In this document: positions 52,614 through 61,085 of the stretch, piece by piece
Layout of the letters: every line of letters starts with the position of its first letter
Position numbering within the stretch: the stretch's first letter is position 1
From: Methylomonas subterranea
GTDB taxonomy: Bacteria; Pseudomonadota; Gammaproteobacteria; Methylococcales; Methylomonadaceae
Length of the DNA stretch: 64,000 bases
Direction: 5' to 3'
Assembly (NCBI RefSeq): GCF_024505185.1
Contig: NZ_JANIBJ010000004.1
Location: 62,001 to 126,000, forward strand
Translations under genes and position numbers: made by a program
The notes under the pieces: model-generated
What the model saw: the letters and a program-made list of their open reading frames with translations, nothing else
The model's database searches: none
What the model was told of the DNA's origin: nothing

Positions 52614-52655
52614 AACGGCGCCAGTCGGGTCGGTGGGTTCGAGGATGGACCCGGT

Positions 52656-53027
52656 TTAGGGATCGTTTTTGGGAAGCAGCGCTTCCAGAATGTGGATTTT
52701 TTTGTCGCATTCTTCGATGCTGGCCTTTACCCGCCGTTTAAAAAACAAGCCCATCGATTCGCCCGACATTTCGTGATCGGCATACTCGTTCAACAGATGG
52801 CAGGCATCGTTCATGTCCTGCTCGGCGTCTTCCAGAGTCTCGTTTTCGGCCATTGCCTCGCTGAGCATCATCAAACGGCTGCTCAACAGATTTTGATGCC
52901 GAAATACCGATTCCACATAATCGGAGAAGTTGTCGAAATCTTTTGCGGCGGGGGGCAGGGTAGAGCAGGCGGCGGCCCCCAACAGAGTTACGGTCAGAAG
53001 TTTCTTAAATCCGGGTAAAACCATCAT
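52656..53027 (-). CDS. small predicted lipoprotein, helical, function unknown
   Basis: The 123-residue protein starts MMVLPGFKKLLTVTLLGAAAC, a signal peptide ending at a Cys that fits a lipobox only loosely (GAAAC). The rest is charged and helical (LMMLSEAMAENETLEDAEQD, RRVKASIEECDKKI). I do not recognise the family. It is 42 bases upstream of recC on the same strand; co-transcription is possible. Confidence 0.65.
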   Translation of the reverse strand: MMVLPGFKKLLTVTLLGAAACSTLPPAAKDFDNFSDYVESVFRHQNLLSSRLMMLSEAMAENETLEDAEQDMNDACHLLNEYADHEMSGESMGLFFKRRVKASIEECDKKIHILEALLPKNDP

Positions 53028-53203
53028 TCATCTCTTATTTGCAAGGCAGCCAGGCAAGGTATTGTTGGTCCGATTCTTCCTTACGGGCGCTACGGCACGC
53101 TGATGCGTGGCGCTGCTTACGGACTGGCCGGCGAGGCTATTTTAACCATTCGCTGCCTGATCGGTAAAAATTAAGCGTGGCAATACCATGGCGGTCAATC
53201 CAC

Positions 53204-53860
53204 TCAAGGCAGTCGCAGGCTGGTGAAACGCGCCGCTTTGATGGATTTGGACCAGTATGTCGGAGGCAGCCCGGCTTTTTGCTTCAGATGCTGCAGAAAT
53301 TTCAGCGGACTTTGCAGGTTATGCCAGTTGGACGGCAGGAATGATGCATGGTGCGTACCGTCCGTTAACAGCAAGCCGTCGATGTTCGGTCTCAATTGCT
53401 GGATGAGATCCAACTCCGTGCCGAACTCGAGCGGTTCCAGCGCGGATAGCAGATCGAGATGGATCACCAGATGGTCAAGTTCGCCGTCGGTCACCGAGGG
53501 GAAATGCCGGTCACAAAACGCCGCGGCGAAAGCGTTTTCCGATACGTCTTCCACTAAAGGCCGAATCGGCTCCAGATTGCCGATGCAGCCGCGCGCTTGC
53601 TGTTGGAATTCCAGGCTGACAAAGGTCGCGCATGGCCTTGCCAATTCAGCCGAATAGGTTGAGTTATCAATGCCAAGCGGTTTACCCGTTTTTAAACCAT
53701 GGGCGATGGATTGCCAGGCCAGAGTCAATAAAACGTTTTGTTGCGGTTGAGTCAATGATTGAGGCACGAAATATTCCTTATCGATAAACGGCCGGATTAC
53801 TTTAGTTAAAGAAGGCGCATGGGACAGGGCGTGCTTATCACCATTGGGATTTATGCACAT
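53204..53860 (-). CDS. AMMECR1-domain protein (AmmeMemoRadiSam system protein A-like)
   Basis: The 218-residue protein carries the AMMECR1 domain: the family motif LEFQQQARGCIGNLEPIRPLVEDVSENAFAAAFCDRHFPSV and HLVIHLDLLSALEPLEF. In the AmmeMemoRadiSam system this subunit sits beside a Memo-like protein and a radical SAM enzyme. Neither is present here, so it stands alone. Its start overlaps the dbpA end by 23 bases. Function is unknown. Confidence 0.85.
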   Translation of the reverse strand: MCINPNGDKHALSHAPSLTKVIRPFIDKEYFVPQSLTQPQQNVLLTLAWQSIAHGLKTGKPLGIDNSTYSAELARPCATFVSLEFQQQARGCIGNLEPIRPLVEDVSENAFAAAFCDRHFPSVTDGELDHLVIHLDLLSALEPLEFGTELDLIQQLRPNIDGLLLTDGTHHASFLPSNWHNLQSPLKFLQHLKQKAGLPPTYWSKSIKAARFTSLRLP

Positions 53861-55223
53861 TAAAGTTACGGCCCTTGATTTTGCCGTTTCTTAAACAGGC
53901 CAGGGCTTTGTCGGCATAGGCACGGTTTATCGCTACATACGCTTGTTTATCGAACACATCGATTTTGCCCACTTCACTGGCGGCGATGCCGGCGTTACCG
54001 GTCAAGGCGCCCAAAATATCGCCGGGGCGGACTTTCTGTTTGCGGCCGCCATCGATCCACAGTGTCACCATGGGCGGTTGAAAGCGTGGTTCATAGCTCA
54101 GTTTAAATGGCGCGATGTCGTCCCAATCAGCCGAAATGTTCAGGTAATCCTCGATGGCCTTGACCCTGTCCAACTCGGCATCGGCACACAAACTCAGCGC
54201 CAGGCCTTTGTTACCGGCCCTGCCGCAGCGGCCGATGCGGTGCACGTATACTTCCGGATCCCAAGGCAATTCATAATTGATTACCGCTTGCATATCCTTG
54301 ATATCCAGACCCCTGGCGGCTACATCGGTGGCTACCAATACCGAGCAACTTTTATTGGCAAACCTGACCAACACCTGATCGCGGTCTTTTTGTTCCAAAT
54401 CGCCATGCAACGCTTGCACGGAAAAGCCGCAATTGGCCAGACTGTCAGCCACATCCTGGCATTCGCGTTTGGTGTTGCAAAATACCAGCGTGGATTCCGG
54501 CCGATGGTATGCCAATAAATAAGCCAGCGCGTGCAATCGTTTGCCGGGATCGGCCCGATGGAAATGTTGTTCCATCTGGTTGTGATGGTGGCTGGTGTCT
54601 ATGCTGATCGAGACCGGTTTGAACTGAAAAGACAGACTCAATTTTCGAATCGGGTCGCTGTAAGTGGCCGAAAATAACAAGGTTTGCCGGTGGCTGGGGG
54701 CGTGAGATACCACATCGGTGATGATGTCCGCAAAGCCCATGTCCAGCATGCGGTCGGCCTCATCCAGAACCAAGACTTTTAAATGCTCAAGATGCAGGCT
54801 GTGTTTTTGCAGATGTTCCTGCAAGCGGCCCGGCGTACCCACTACCACATGCGCGCCGTGCAGCAGGGAATCTCGCTGTGGCGCAACCGGCACGCCGCCG
54901 CATAACGCCAATACTTTAATATTGTGCGTAAAGCGGGCCAGTTGACGAATTTCCTTGCAGACCTGATCGGCCAGTTCGCGGGTAGGGCAGATGATCATGG
55001 CCTGCACTTTAAAATTGCCGACATCCAGCCGGGATAGCAGGCCGATCCCGAACGCCGCCGTCTTGCCGCTGCCGGTTTTGGCTTGGGCTATTACATCATT
55101 GCCCTCCAGGATATGCGGTAGACTTTCGGCTTGTATCGGGGTCGGATGGGTATAACCCAGCGCTGCAATGTTGTCGAGCAAGGCGGGTTTTAGCGCTAGG
55201 GAGGAAAATTCCGGGGTATTCAC
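53838..55223 (-). CDS. dbpA: DEAD-box ATP-dependent RNA helicase DbpA
   Basis: The protein of about 461 residues has all DEAD-box motifs: Q-motif HPTPIQAESLP, AKTGSGKTAAF, PTRELADQV, the DEAD box VLDEADRMLD, SATYSD, and HRIGRCGRAG. The C-terminal RNA-binding domain (KIDVFDKQAYVAINR...GKIKGRNFNV) identifies DbpA, which is targeted to 23S rRNA hairpin 92 in 50S assembly. The start is taken as GTG 55223, giving VNTPEFSSLALKPALLDNI; the frame continues to 55277. Confidence 0.93.
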   Translation of the reverse strand: MNTPEFSSLALKPALLDNIAALGYTHPTPIQAESLPHILEGNDVIAQAKTGSGKTAAFGIGLLSRLDVGNFKVQAMIICPTRELADQVCKEIRQLARFTHNIKVLALCGGVPVAPQRDSLLHGAHVVVGTPGRLQEHLQKHSLHLEHLKVLVLDEADRMLDMGFADIITDVVSHAPSHRQTLLFSATYSDPIRKLSLSFQFKPVSISIDTSHHHNQMEQHFHRADPGKRLHALAYLLAYHRPESTLVFCNTKRECQDVADSLANCGFSVQALHGDLEQKDRDQVLVRFANKSCSVLVATDVAARGLDIKDMQAVINYELPWDPEVYVHRIGRCGRAGNKGLALSLCADAELDRVKAIEDYLNISADWDDIAPFKLSYEPRFQPPMVTLWIDGGRKQKVRPGDILGALTGNAGIAASEVGKIDVFDKQAYVAINRAYADKALACLRNGKIKGRNFNVHKSQW

Positions 55224-55289
55224 AAAGTCTCTGTTTTTAATGATGCGGCGGATTGCCTGCATCCGGCAGCGCATCATAACAGGCTTGGC

Positions 55290-56360
55290 TTATAGCGATG
55301 CCAGCGTGATCAATTTTTTCATCAATTCGGCTTGGCTGTGCACATTCATTTTCTGCATGGTGTGCTTGATATGGTTACGCACGGTTTCCTGCGAGCGGTA
55401 GCTATGCTGGGCGATGTCCGCTATGGACGGATTTTTCATGAAGTGCAGGGCGCAGATGGCTTCGCAGCGGGACAGATTGTGCAGGCGCATCAGCCGTTCC
55501 ATGGCCGGGTTCTTGTCTTTTTCATGGGTAAACGACAGGATGAAGCCGTCTATATGACACTCCCATTGATACAGGTTTTTTAACGCGGCCAGGGGAATCA
55601 GGGAAATTTGGCAGGACTGGCATTGGTTATGGATGGAACGGCTTTCCTGGTTATCCCGCATCAGGGATAGCAGTTTTTGTTCGATGGCCGGATTTTTCAT
55701 GCCGAAGCGGTTTTCCGTGATTTGCACGCAATCCAGTTGGCTGATGATGGCCGTATAGACTGGATCGGAAAACAGAATGTTAAGCCCCTGATCGACGATG
55801 ATATAGCCGTCGAAATGATCGCCGAGATGATGCAGCAATTGAGTGTTGATCTTATGGCGTTGTTCCTTATGCATGGCATCCTGCAATTTCGGTAGGGTAT
55901 TTTCCAATAAGCGGCTGATATGTTGTTGTTCGATGTCGGTAAATGCGGTGTCGCGACCGAGCAGCAGGCTGAGCGCATGGTTTTGCCCGCATGTCAAGGC
56001 GACGCCGAAGCGAAAGGTTTGTTGCTCGGGCGATGGCAAAGCGCCTTTGTGCTCGCCCGGGAGTTCGTTTATCAGGTTTTGATTGCAGAATATCCGCCGA
56101 GGATTTTGGCAGATGTAGCGGTTGAAATGGTCTTGCCGGTTGAGCCTGTCTTCGTACTGTTCCCGATATTCTTGCGGGATATGGGCGCTGAACAGAAAGC
56201 GGGTCTTGCCGAAATCGTTCAGATCGGTCACCAGCAGGGCGCCGGAGTCGCAGGACAGTTGCCGGGTCAGCTCAAGCAGAAAGCGGTTCCAGATCAGCGG
56301 ATAGCCCGGAGCGTTCGCCAGTATGGTGTGCAGGTACAGGTCGTCGGATAATTGCCTCAT
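55290..56360 (-). CDS. LuxR-type transcriptional regulator, probable regulator of the haem-oxygenase-like operon
   Basis: The 356-residue protein has a C-terminal LuxR-type helix-turn-helix (about residues 300-350, LHFMKNPSIADIAQHSYRSQETVRNHIKHTMQKMNVHSQ). The N-terminal part is sensor-like, with PAS/GAF-type segments and a Cys-rich QCQSCQISL. No receiver phospho-Asp domain is apparent, so it may sense a small molecule. It is divergent from the operon starting at 56689, and the intergenic region holds a perfect 20-bp palindrome, making it the likely regulator (inference). Confidence 0.78.
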   Translation of the reverse strand: MRQLSDDLYLHTILANAPGYPLIWNRFLLELTRQLSCDSGALLVTDLNDFGKTRFLFSAHIPQEYREQYEDRLNRQDHFNRYICQNPRRIFCNQNLINELPGEHKGALPSPEQQTFRFGVALTCGQNHALSLLLGRDTAFTDIEQQHISRLLENTLPKLQDAMHKEQRHKINTQLLHHLGDHFDGYIIVDQGLNILFSDPVYTAIISQLDCVQITENRFGMKNPAIEQKLLSLMRDNQESRSIHNQCQSCQISLIPLAALKNLYQWECHIDGFILSFTHEKDKNPAMERLMRLHNLSRCEAICALHFMKNPSIADIAQHSYRSQETVRNHIKHTMQKMNVHSQAELMKKLITLASL

Positions 56361-56688
56361 TGAACGCCACCCTTGTTTTTATAATCAGTGTTTTTCATCG
56401 ATCGACGGCCGATTGGCTAAGGGGCGCCCAACCCGCTTAGCCCGCTTTGCCGTTGCCTCAAGACCATGCCTCCTGCCGCCATGGGCGCCGCATGCGGCGC
56501 CCGCAAAAACCTTGCATAAAAAACGCCGTTTCCGCGACGAAACAGCCGGGCCTAGCATAACCCCTAAATAATTGATATGGCAAAAAATTGACCTGTTTGG
56601 GTCATGGCGGCGGCTGAACACTTCAGTTAAGCTGGACTCGGATAGCGTGGCGGGCCGCCGCCATTCACGGGATTTGGGAGGCAAGACG
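56361..56688. promoter_or_regulatory. divergent control region with a perfect 20-bp palindrome
   Basis: The region holds the half-site GGGCGCCGCA and its exact reverse complement without spacer (56483-56502), between the LuxR-type gene and the operon. A TTGACC hexamer at 56588 is a possible -35 box, and it sits in a small repeat TGACC...GGTCA. A GGGAGG ribosome site (about 56675) precedes the ATG at 56689. The palindrome could be an operator or a hairpin. Confidence 0.45.
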
Positions 56689-59628
56689 ATGAAAACAACA
56701 ATAAAGGTGCCGGTGCTTTTTTTAATGTTGGGGTTTATGGCAAACGTTTGCCAAGCCGAAGCCGTTTCCACCGCGGAAAGACTCAAGGCCGACAAAGCCT
56801 GCGCGGCAATGGTGGCCAAGGGCTTCCGGCCGATTGCCCAGCAGCAGAACGAACGTTTTCTCGGTAAGGTCAGCGAAACCACCGCTGAATGTCGCGGCGG
56901 CAAAAAAGCCTTGGCCGGCCGCAGCGTGGTCTGGGTGGATTGGCCCAATTACTGGGGTACGGGCGATGCCGAAAGCAAGGCGGGAGGCTGGGAGTCCATC
57001 ACCAAGTTGGGTAAACACCTGAATCCCAACGGTAGGGGCGTGGACGGTGCCTTGATGGATCTGGAATATCAGCGCATGGAGTTGCTGCGCTTTAACCTCT
57101 ACGACAATAAAACCTACGAAACCTATATCAAGGGTATCGGGACAACTCCAGGCCCCATCGTCAAAGTTTGGGGCGAGATGCGTTTGCCGCCCAATCACGC
57201 GCAATACGACCAAGTCACCGGCAAGGACGGTACTCAGGTATGTAACGGCGATTTGATCCGTCACCGCACCATAGATGGCATTTGCAACGACATTTTCAAT
57301 CCGGCCATGGGCTCCGCCAATCAATTGTTCGCCCGCAATGTCAGCTTCGACTCCACCTTTCCGGATTTGGGCGCCAACGAATTGGTTCGTAACCGCCACG
57401 GTGACCGCTTGAGTCTGTTGAAGCCGGACCCGCAAGTCATCTCCAGGAAATTGTTTACCCGTGCTCAGTCCAAGCCGGAGGCCTGCAACCAGGGCCAGGG
57501 CTTGCCGGGCAATGCCAAAAATGCAGAGTGCGATTATAAAAAAGCACCTTTTTTCAATGTGTTGGCGGCCTATTGGATACAGTTCATGACCCACGACTGG
57601 TTTTATCACCTGCGCGAAGGTCAAAATAGCGCAGCCAGAATGCCGGTCGGTTGCGCCAGCCAATTGGTGAATAATCAGGAACAGCCCTTGAGCGCCGAAC
57701 AGGCCGCCAAACTGGGTTGCCGGCCGAACGATAAAGTGGACGTGGCCTTGATTGCGCAAAAGGAACCGGCCCCTACCTTCGAGCATGAGGGCAACACCTA
57801 TTTGTCCCGCGCCCATCGCACCACCGAAAACACCGTCACCGCTTGGTGGGACGCCTCGCAGATCTATGGTTTCGATGAACTCTCGCAAAAACGCGTCAAG
57901 CGCGATCCGCAAGATCCGGCCAAATTATGGATGGTGCCGCGCGGTAATCATGGCGGGGCCGGCGATAAACAAGGCTATCTGCCCTTGTTCAACAGCTGCG
58001 AAAATGCCGGCGCCGACTGTGTGCCCGATCCCATCAATCCGGCCTGGAAGGGCCAGGAAGCCGCCGGCTTCGCGGATAACTGGACGGTGGGCATGAGTTT
58101 TTACCACAATCTGTTCACGCGCGAACACAACGCCTTTGTGGATGCCTTCCGCGCCAAGGCGGCGGTCAACCCGGATTTGGACTCGGGCCTGCGCAATCCG
58201 GACAAGCCCGAACAAGTGATCACCTATAAAAAAGTCAGCGCCGAGGAGTTGTATCAGGCGGCTCGACTGGTAGTGGCGGCCGAAATCGCCAAAATTCATA
58301 CCATAGAATGGACCACTCAGTTGTTGTACGGCGAACCCTTGTATCTGGGCATGAACGCCAACTGGAACGGCTTGTTGATGAAGGACGACCCGGTTTCCAA
58401 GGCCCTGAAAAAAGTATTGGACAGGTTGGTGGTGAACAAACTGGCCAAATCCGAGCGGGAAACCAAGGCTAACCAGTTTTATTCGGTATTCGCCTCCGGA
58501 GCCGGCATATTCGGCCTGGGCAGTCATCGCTACAAAGACCATCCGACATTTCTGGGTAAATTGGTCGACAAAAAGGATATATGGGATATCCGCAATCCCG
58601 AGCATCTGAACGGCGGCGTCAACCACTTCGGCTCGCCTTTCAATTTTCCGGAAGAATTTCCCACCGTATATCGCCTGCATCCGCTGATACCCGATTTGCT
58701 GGAATACAGGGAACTGGGCGCTCCGGACGCCATTGCCCATAAAGTGCCGGTTGTCGGCACCTTCAGGGGCAAAGCCACCCAGGCCATGGCCGACGGCGGC
58801 CTGAGCAACTGGGCCTTGAGCATGGGCCGGCAGCGCCTGGGCCTGCTGACCTTGCAAAACCACGCCCAGTTTTTTCAGAATCTGGACTTGCCGCGCCTGA
58901 ATACCGCAACCAACAAAATCGATATCGCGGCGCTGGACTTGATTCGCGACCGCGAACGCGGCCTGCCTCGTTTCAACGAATTCCGCCGCCAATACGGTTT
59001 GAAGCAACTGACCGGCTTCGACGATTTCATCGACTGGCGCTTGCCCACCACCAGCGCGGAATATCTGGAACAAAAGCGCCTGACCGGATTGTTGCGCGAA
59101 GTCTACGGCCAGCATAAATGCGACGCCGGCAAGATCATAACCGCCGCCCAACTGAACGAGGACGGCACGCGCATCAACGATTGTCTGGGGCACCCGGACG
59201 GCAGCATGGTCGACAATATCGAAGACCTGGATACCGTGGTGGGCTGGCTGTCCGAGTTTACCCGGCCGCACGGTTTCGCCATTTCCGAAACCCAATTTCA
59301 CGTGTTCATTCTGAATGCCTCGCGGCGCTTGTTCAGCGACCGCTTCTTTACCTCCAGCTTCCGGCCGGAGTTTTATACCTCGCTGGGCGTGGAATGGGTC
59401 ATGAACAACGGTCCCGACGGCAAGAAAATGGAGCCCAAGCCTTCCAACGGCCACGAGGTCGAAGTGTCGCCGTTGAAAAGGATCATGCTGCGCACCATGC
59501 CCGAACTGAAAGACCAGTTGGCTGGGGTCGTCAACGTATTCGACCCTTGGGCGCGCGACAGGGGCGAGGACTATACCTTGCAATGGAAGCCTAGAGCCGA
59601 TGCGGCTGGCGACGAAAGCTTCAAGTAA
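56689..59628 (+). CDS. exported haem dioxygenase/peroxidase of the cyclooxygenase/alpha-dioxygenase type
   Basis: The 979-residue protein starts with a Sec signal peptide (MKTTIKVPVLFLMLGFMANVCQA). It belongs to the animal-haem-peroxidase superfamily. The distal haem His is His302 in FMTHDWFYH. The proximal His is His664 in VYRLHPLIPD, preceded by Tyr661, the place of the cyclooxygenase radical Tyr (Tyr-X2-His). This pattern marks COX-like or plant alpha-dioxygenase-like fatty acid oxygenases better than simple peroxidases. I infer dioxygenation of an unsaturated fatty acid; peroxidase activity is the alternative. The frame is open from 56572, but ATG 56689 has the ribosome site and signal. 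It is 33 bases upstream of a catalase-related gene. Confidence 0.8.
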   Translation: MKTTIKVPVLFLMLGFMANVCQAEAVSTAERLKADKACAAMVAKGFRPIAQQQNERFLGKVSETTAECRGGKKALAGRSVVWVDWPNYWGTGDAESKAGGWESITKLGKHLNPNGRGVDGALMDLEYQRMELLRFNLYDNKTYETYIKGIGTTPGPIVKVWGEMRLPPNHAQYDQVTGKDGTQVCNGDLIRHRTIDGICNDIFNPAMGSANQLFARNVSFDSTFPDLGANELVRNRHGDRLSLLKPDPQVISRKLFTRAQSKPEACNQGQGLPGNAKNAECDYKKAPFFNVLAAYWIQFMTHDWFYHLREGQNSAARMPVGCASQLVNNQEQPLSAEQAAKLGCRPNDKVDVALIAQKEPAPTFEHEGNTYLSRAHRTTENTVTAWWDASQIYGFDELSQKRVKRDPQDPAKLWMVPRGNHGGAGDKQGYLPLFNSCENAGADCVPDPINPAWKGQEAAGFADNWTVGMSFYHNLFTREHNAFVDAFRAKAAVNPDLDSGLRNPDKPEQVITYKKVSAEELYQAARLVVAAEIAKIHTIEWTTQLLYGEPLYLGMNANWNGLLMKDDPVSKALKKVLDRLVVNKLAKSERETKANQFYSVFASGAGIFGLGSHRYKDHPTFLGKLVDKKDIWDIRNPEHLNGGVNHFGSPFNFPEEFPTVYRLHPLIPDLLEYRELGAPDAIAHKVPVVGTFRGKATQAMADGGLSNWALSMGRQRLGLLTLQNHAQFFQNLDLPRLNTATNKIDIAALDLIRDRERGLPRFNEFRRQYGLKQLTGFDDFIDWRLPTTSAEYLEQKRLTGLLREVYGQHKCDAGKIITAAQLNEDGTRINDCLGHPDGSMVDNIEDLDTVVGWLSEFTRPHGFAISETQFHVFILNASRRLFSDRFFTSSFRPEFYTSLGVEWVMNNGPDGKKMEPKPSNGHEVEVSPLKRIMLRTMPELKDQLAGVVNVFDPWARDRGEDYTLQWKPRADAAGDESFK

Positions 59629-59661
59629 TTCAAAGACGCCATGGCAGCGGGGGATGCGATT

Positions 59662-60618
59662 ATGAATGCGGAAATGCCGATAGCCGAACTGGTGGCCGAG
59701 ATGGGGCAGCGGATTGCCGCCATTATCTCGGATGAAGCCGAAGAAGGCGTGGTGCCGCGCTTCAATCAGGCTAAAACCCTGGGTTGTCTGCGCGGGGAAT
59801 TCCGCGTGCACCAGGATGTTCCCGCCGAATTACGGCACGGTATTTTTGCCGAAGCCAAAACCTATCCGGCCATGCTGCGGTTTGCCAACGCCACTAGCAG
59901 GGACGATGCCGAAAAGGACGCGAGGGGCTTGTCCATTCGTTTGTCCGGCGCGCGCGGGCCGGTTTTGTGGGGCGAAGAGGGTTTTCAGGATTTCGTTTTA
60001 AACAGTTATCCGGCTTTGTTCGTGGCTACGCCGGAGGATTTTTTGGGCTTTATTCGGGCCCGGCAGGCCGACAGGAAGCTGTGGTTTTTTTTGAATCCGT
60101 TCAACCCGCACCTGAAATCGTTCTGGATTGCCTTTAAATCACGCCAAAAGCATTTATGCCCGTTCGACGTGCGCTTCTGGAGCACTACGCCCTACAAACT
60201 GGGCGAAGACAGCGGGCAAGTGGTGAAGTATTCCGTGATTCCCTGTTCGGATTACCAAACCACGCAAGCGGAGAATCCGGGCCGCGATCAGTTGCGGGCG
60301 GCGATGCGGGCGCATTTGCGGCGCGAGCCGGCCAAGTTTCATTTTGCCGTGCAACTGCAAACCGAGCCGGCAAGCATGCCGATTGAAGATGCTTCGGTAA
60401 TCTGGGACGAAACGCTTTCACCTTTTCAAATTGTTGCCACCATCACGATAGAAGACCAGGATTTTGCGGACGAGGACACCATGGCGGCGTGCGAACGCCG
60501 CAGTTTCAATCCCTGGCAATCCTTGGCGGCGCACGAACCCTTGGGGCGCATGAACCTGGTCCGGCGCGAGGTATACGCCCATGCCGCCGCCCTTCGCACT
60601 AGTAATAATCGGGAGTAA
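59662..60618 (+). CDS. catalase-related haem protein (allene oxide synthase / hydroperoxide lyase type)
   Basis: The 318-residue protein has the short catalase-like fold: the GCLRGEFRVHQDVPAELR segment, MLRFANATSRDDAEKDARGLSIRL, DFVLNSYPALFVATPEDFLGF, and the proximal haem Tyr in RREVY (Arg301-X3-Tyr305). The distal position, usually His in HAKG, appears as Gln36 (NQAKTLGC), which would abolish ordinary catalase activity. Relatives convert fatty acid hydroperoxides. With the COX-like protein upstream it forms a candidate oxylipin pair. ATG 59662 has a GGGGGA ribosome site; an earlier ATG lies at 59641. No signal peptide is seen. Confidence 0.78.
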   Translation: MNAEMPIAELVAEMGQRIAAIISDEAEEGVVPRFNQAKTLGCLRGEFRVHQDVPAELRHGIFAEAKTYPAMLRFANATSRDDAEKDARGLSIRLSGARGPVLWGEEGFQDFVLNSYPALFVATPEDFLGFIRARQADRKLWFFLNPFNPHLKSFWIAFKSRQKHLCPFDVRFWSTTPYKLGEDSGQVVKYSVIPCSDYQTTQAENPGRDQLRAAMRAHLRREPAKFHFAVQLQTEPASMPIEDASVIWDETLSPFQIVATITIEDQDFADEDTMAACERRSFNPWQSLAAHEPLGRMNLVRREVYAHAAALRTSNNRE

Positions 60619-60623
60619 GCACC

Positions 60624-61073
60624 ATGAACGATACCGTCAACAGTTGGTTGAGCAAATCGCGGGAAGAGCTGGATGAAATTTATTGCAATGCCGAGCCGGG
60701 CAATATTCCGAGCGGCGACACCCAAGGCACCGCGATTCTGGCCGGCTCCGTATTCGCCAAGTTGGCGGCTTTTCTGGCCGGGGTTTACGCTTGGCAGGGC
60801 AAACGGTTCGATTTGTTTTGCGCCGGCGGCCAGGCTGGGGTACTGGTAAATAAAATCACTTTTTTCAGTCTGACCTTCATCGTCGCCAAGGTTTATAAGG
60901 ACAAAAGCTGGCTGGACCAAAAAGACACCATCGTCATCGATTATTCGACCACCTCGTTTTTCGCCAAGGCCATCCGCGACGAAATCCGCGAGATTGAACC
61001 CGGGGTTTATCTGGGCAAGGTCTGGTGGGGTAAAAAACGCATTCTGGATTTTGCCCTGACCCGCAAGGATTAA
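60624..61073 (+). CDS. protein of unknown function in the haem-oxygenase operon
   Basis: The 149-residue protein has a hydrophobic stretch (AGSVFAKLAAFLAGVYAW) near residues 40-58, a PGNIPSGDTQGTAIL segment before it, and the later SWLDQKDTIVIDYSTTSFFAKAIRDEIREIEPGVYLGKVWWGKKR. I do not recognise a characterised family. It begins 6 bases after the catalase-related gene and ends 13 before the next, so it is part of the same operon. It may bind or modify the lipid product, but no motif proves this. Confidence 0.6.
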   Translation: MNDTVNSWLSKSREELDEIYCNAEPGNIPSGDTQGTAILAGSVFAKLAAFLAGVYAWQGKRFDLFCAGGQAGVLVNKITFFSLTFIVAKVYKDKSWLDQKDTIVIDYSTTSFFAKAIRDEIREIEPGVYLGKVWWGKKRILDFALTRKD

Positions 61074-61085
61074 GCAGGCTAGTCG

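Noticed and set aside
51822-53018. Open frame of 398 codons on the plus strand
   Set aside because: It is antisense to recC and the lipoprotein gene, both with family features. The translation is low-complexity and unlike a real protein.
53028-53203. Stretch translating as GPILPYGRYGTLMRGAAYGL in the gap before the AMMECR1 gene
   Set aside because: It has no start codon or ribosome site upstream and only about 45 codons are open. It may be a remnant of a lost gene, but I cannot support one.
57925-59811. Long open frame of 628 codons on the minus strand
   Set aside because: It lies wholly opposite the COX-like gene, whose frame has clear domain motifs. The antisense frame is open because of codon-position base bias and has no recognisable protein features.
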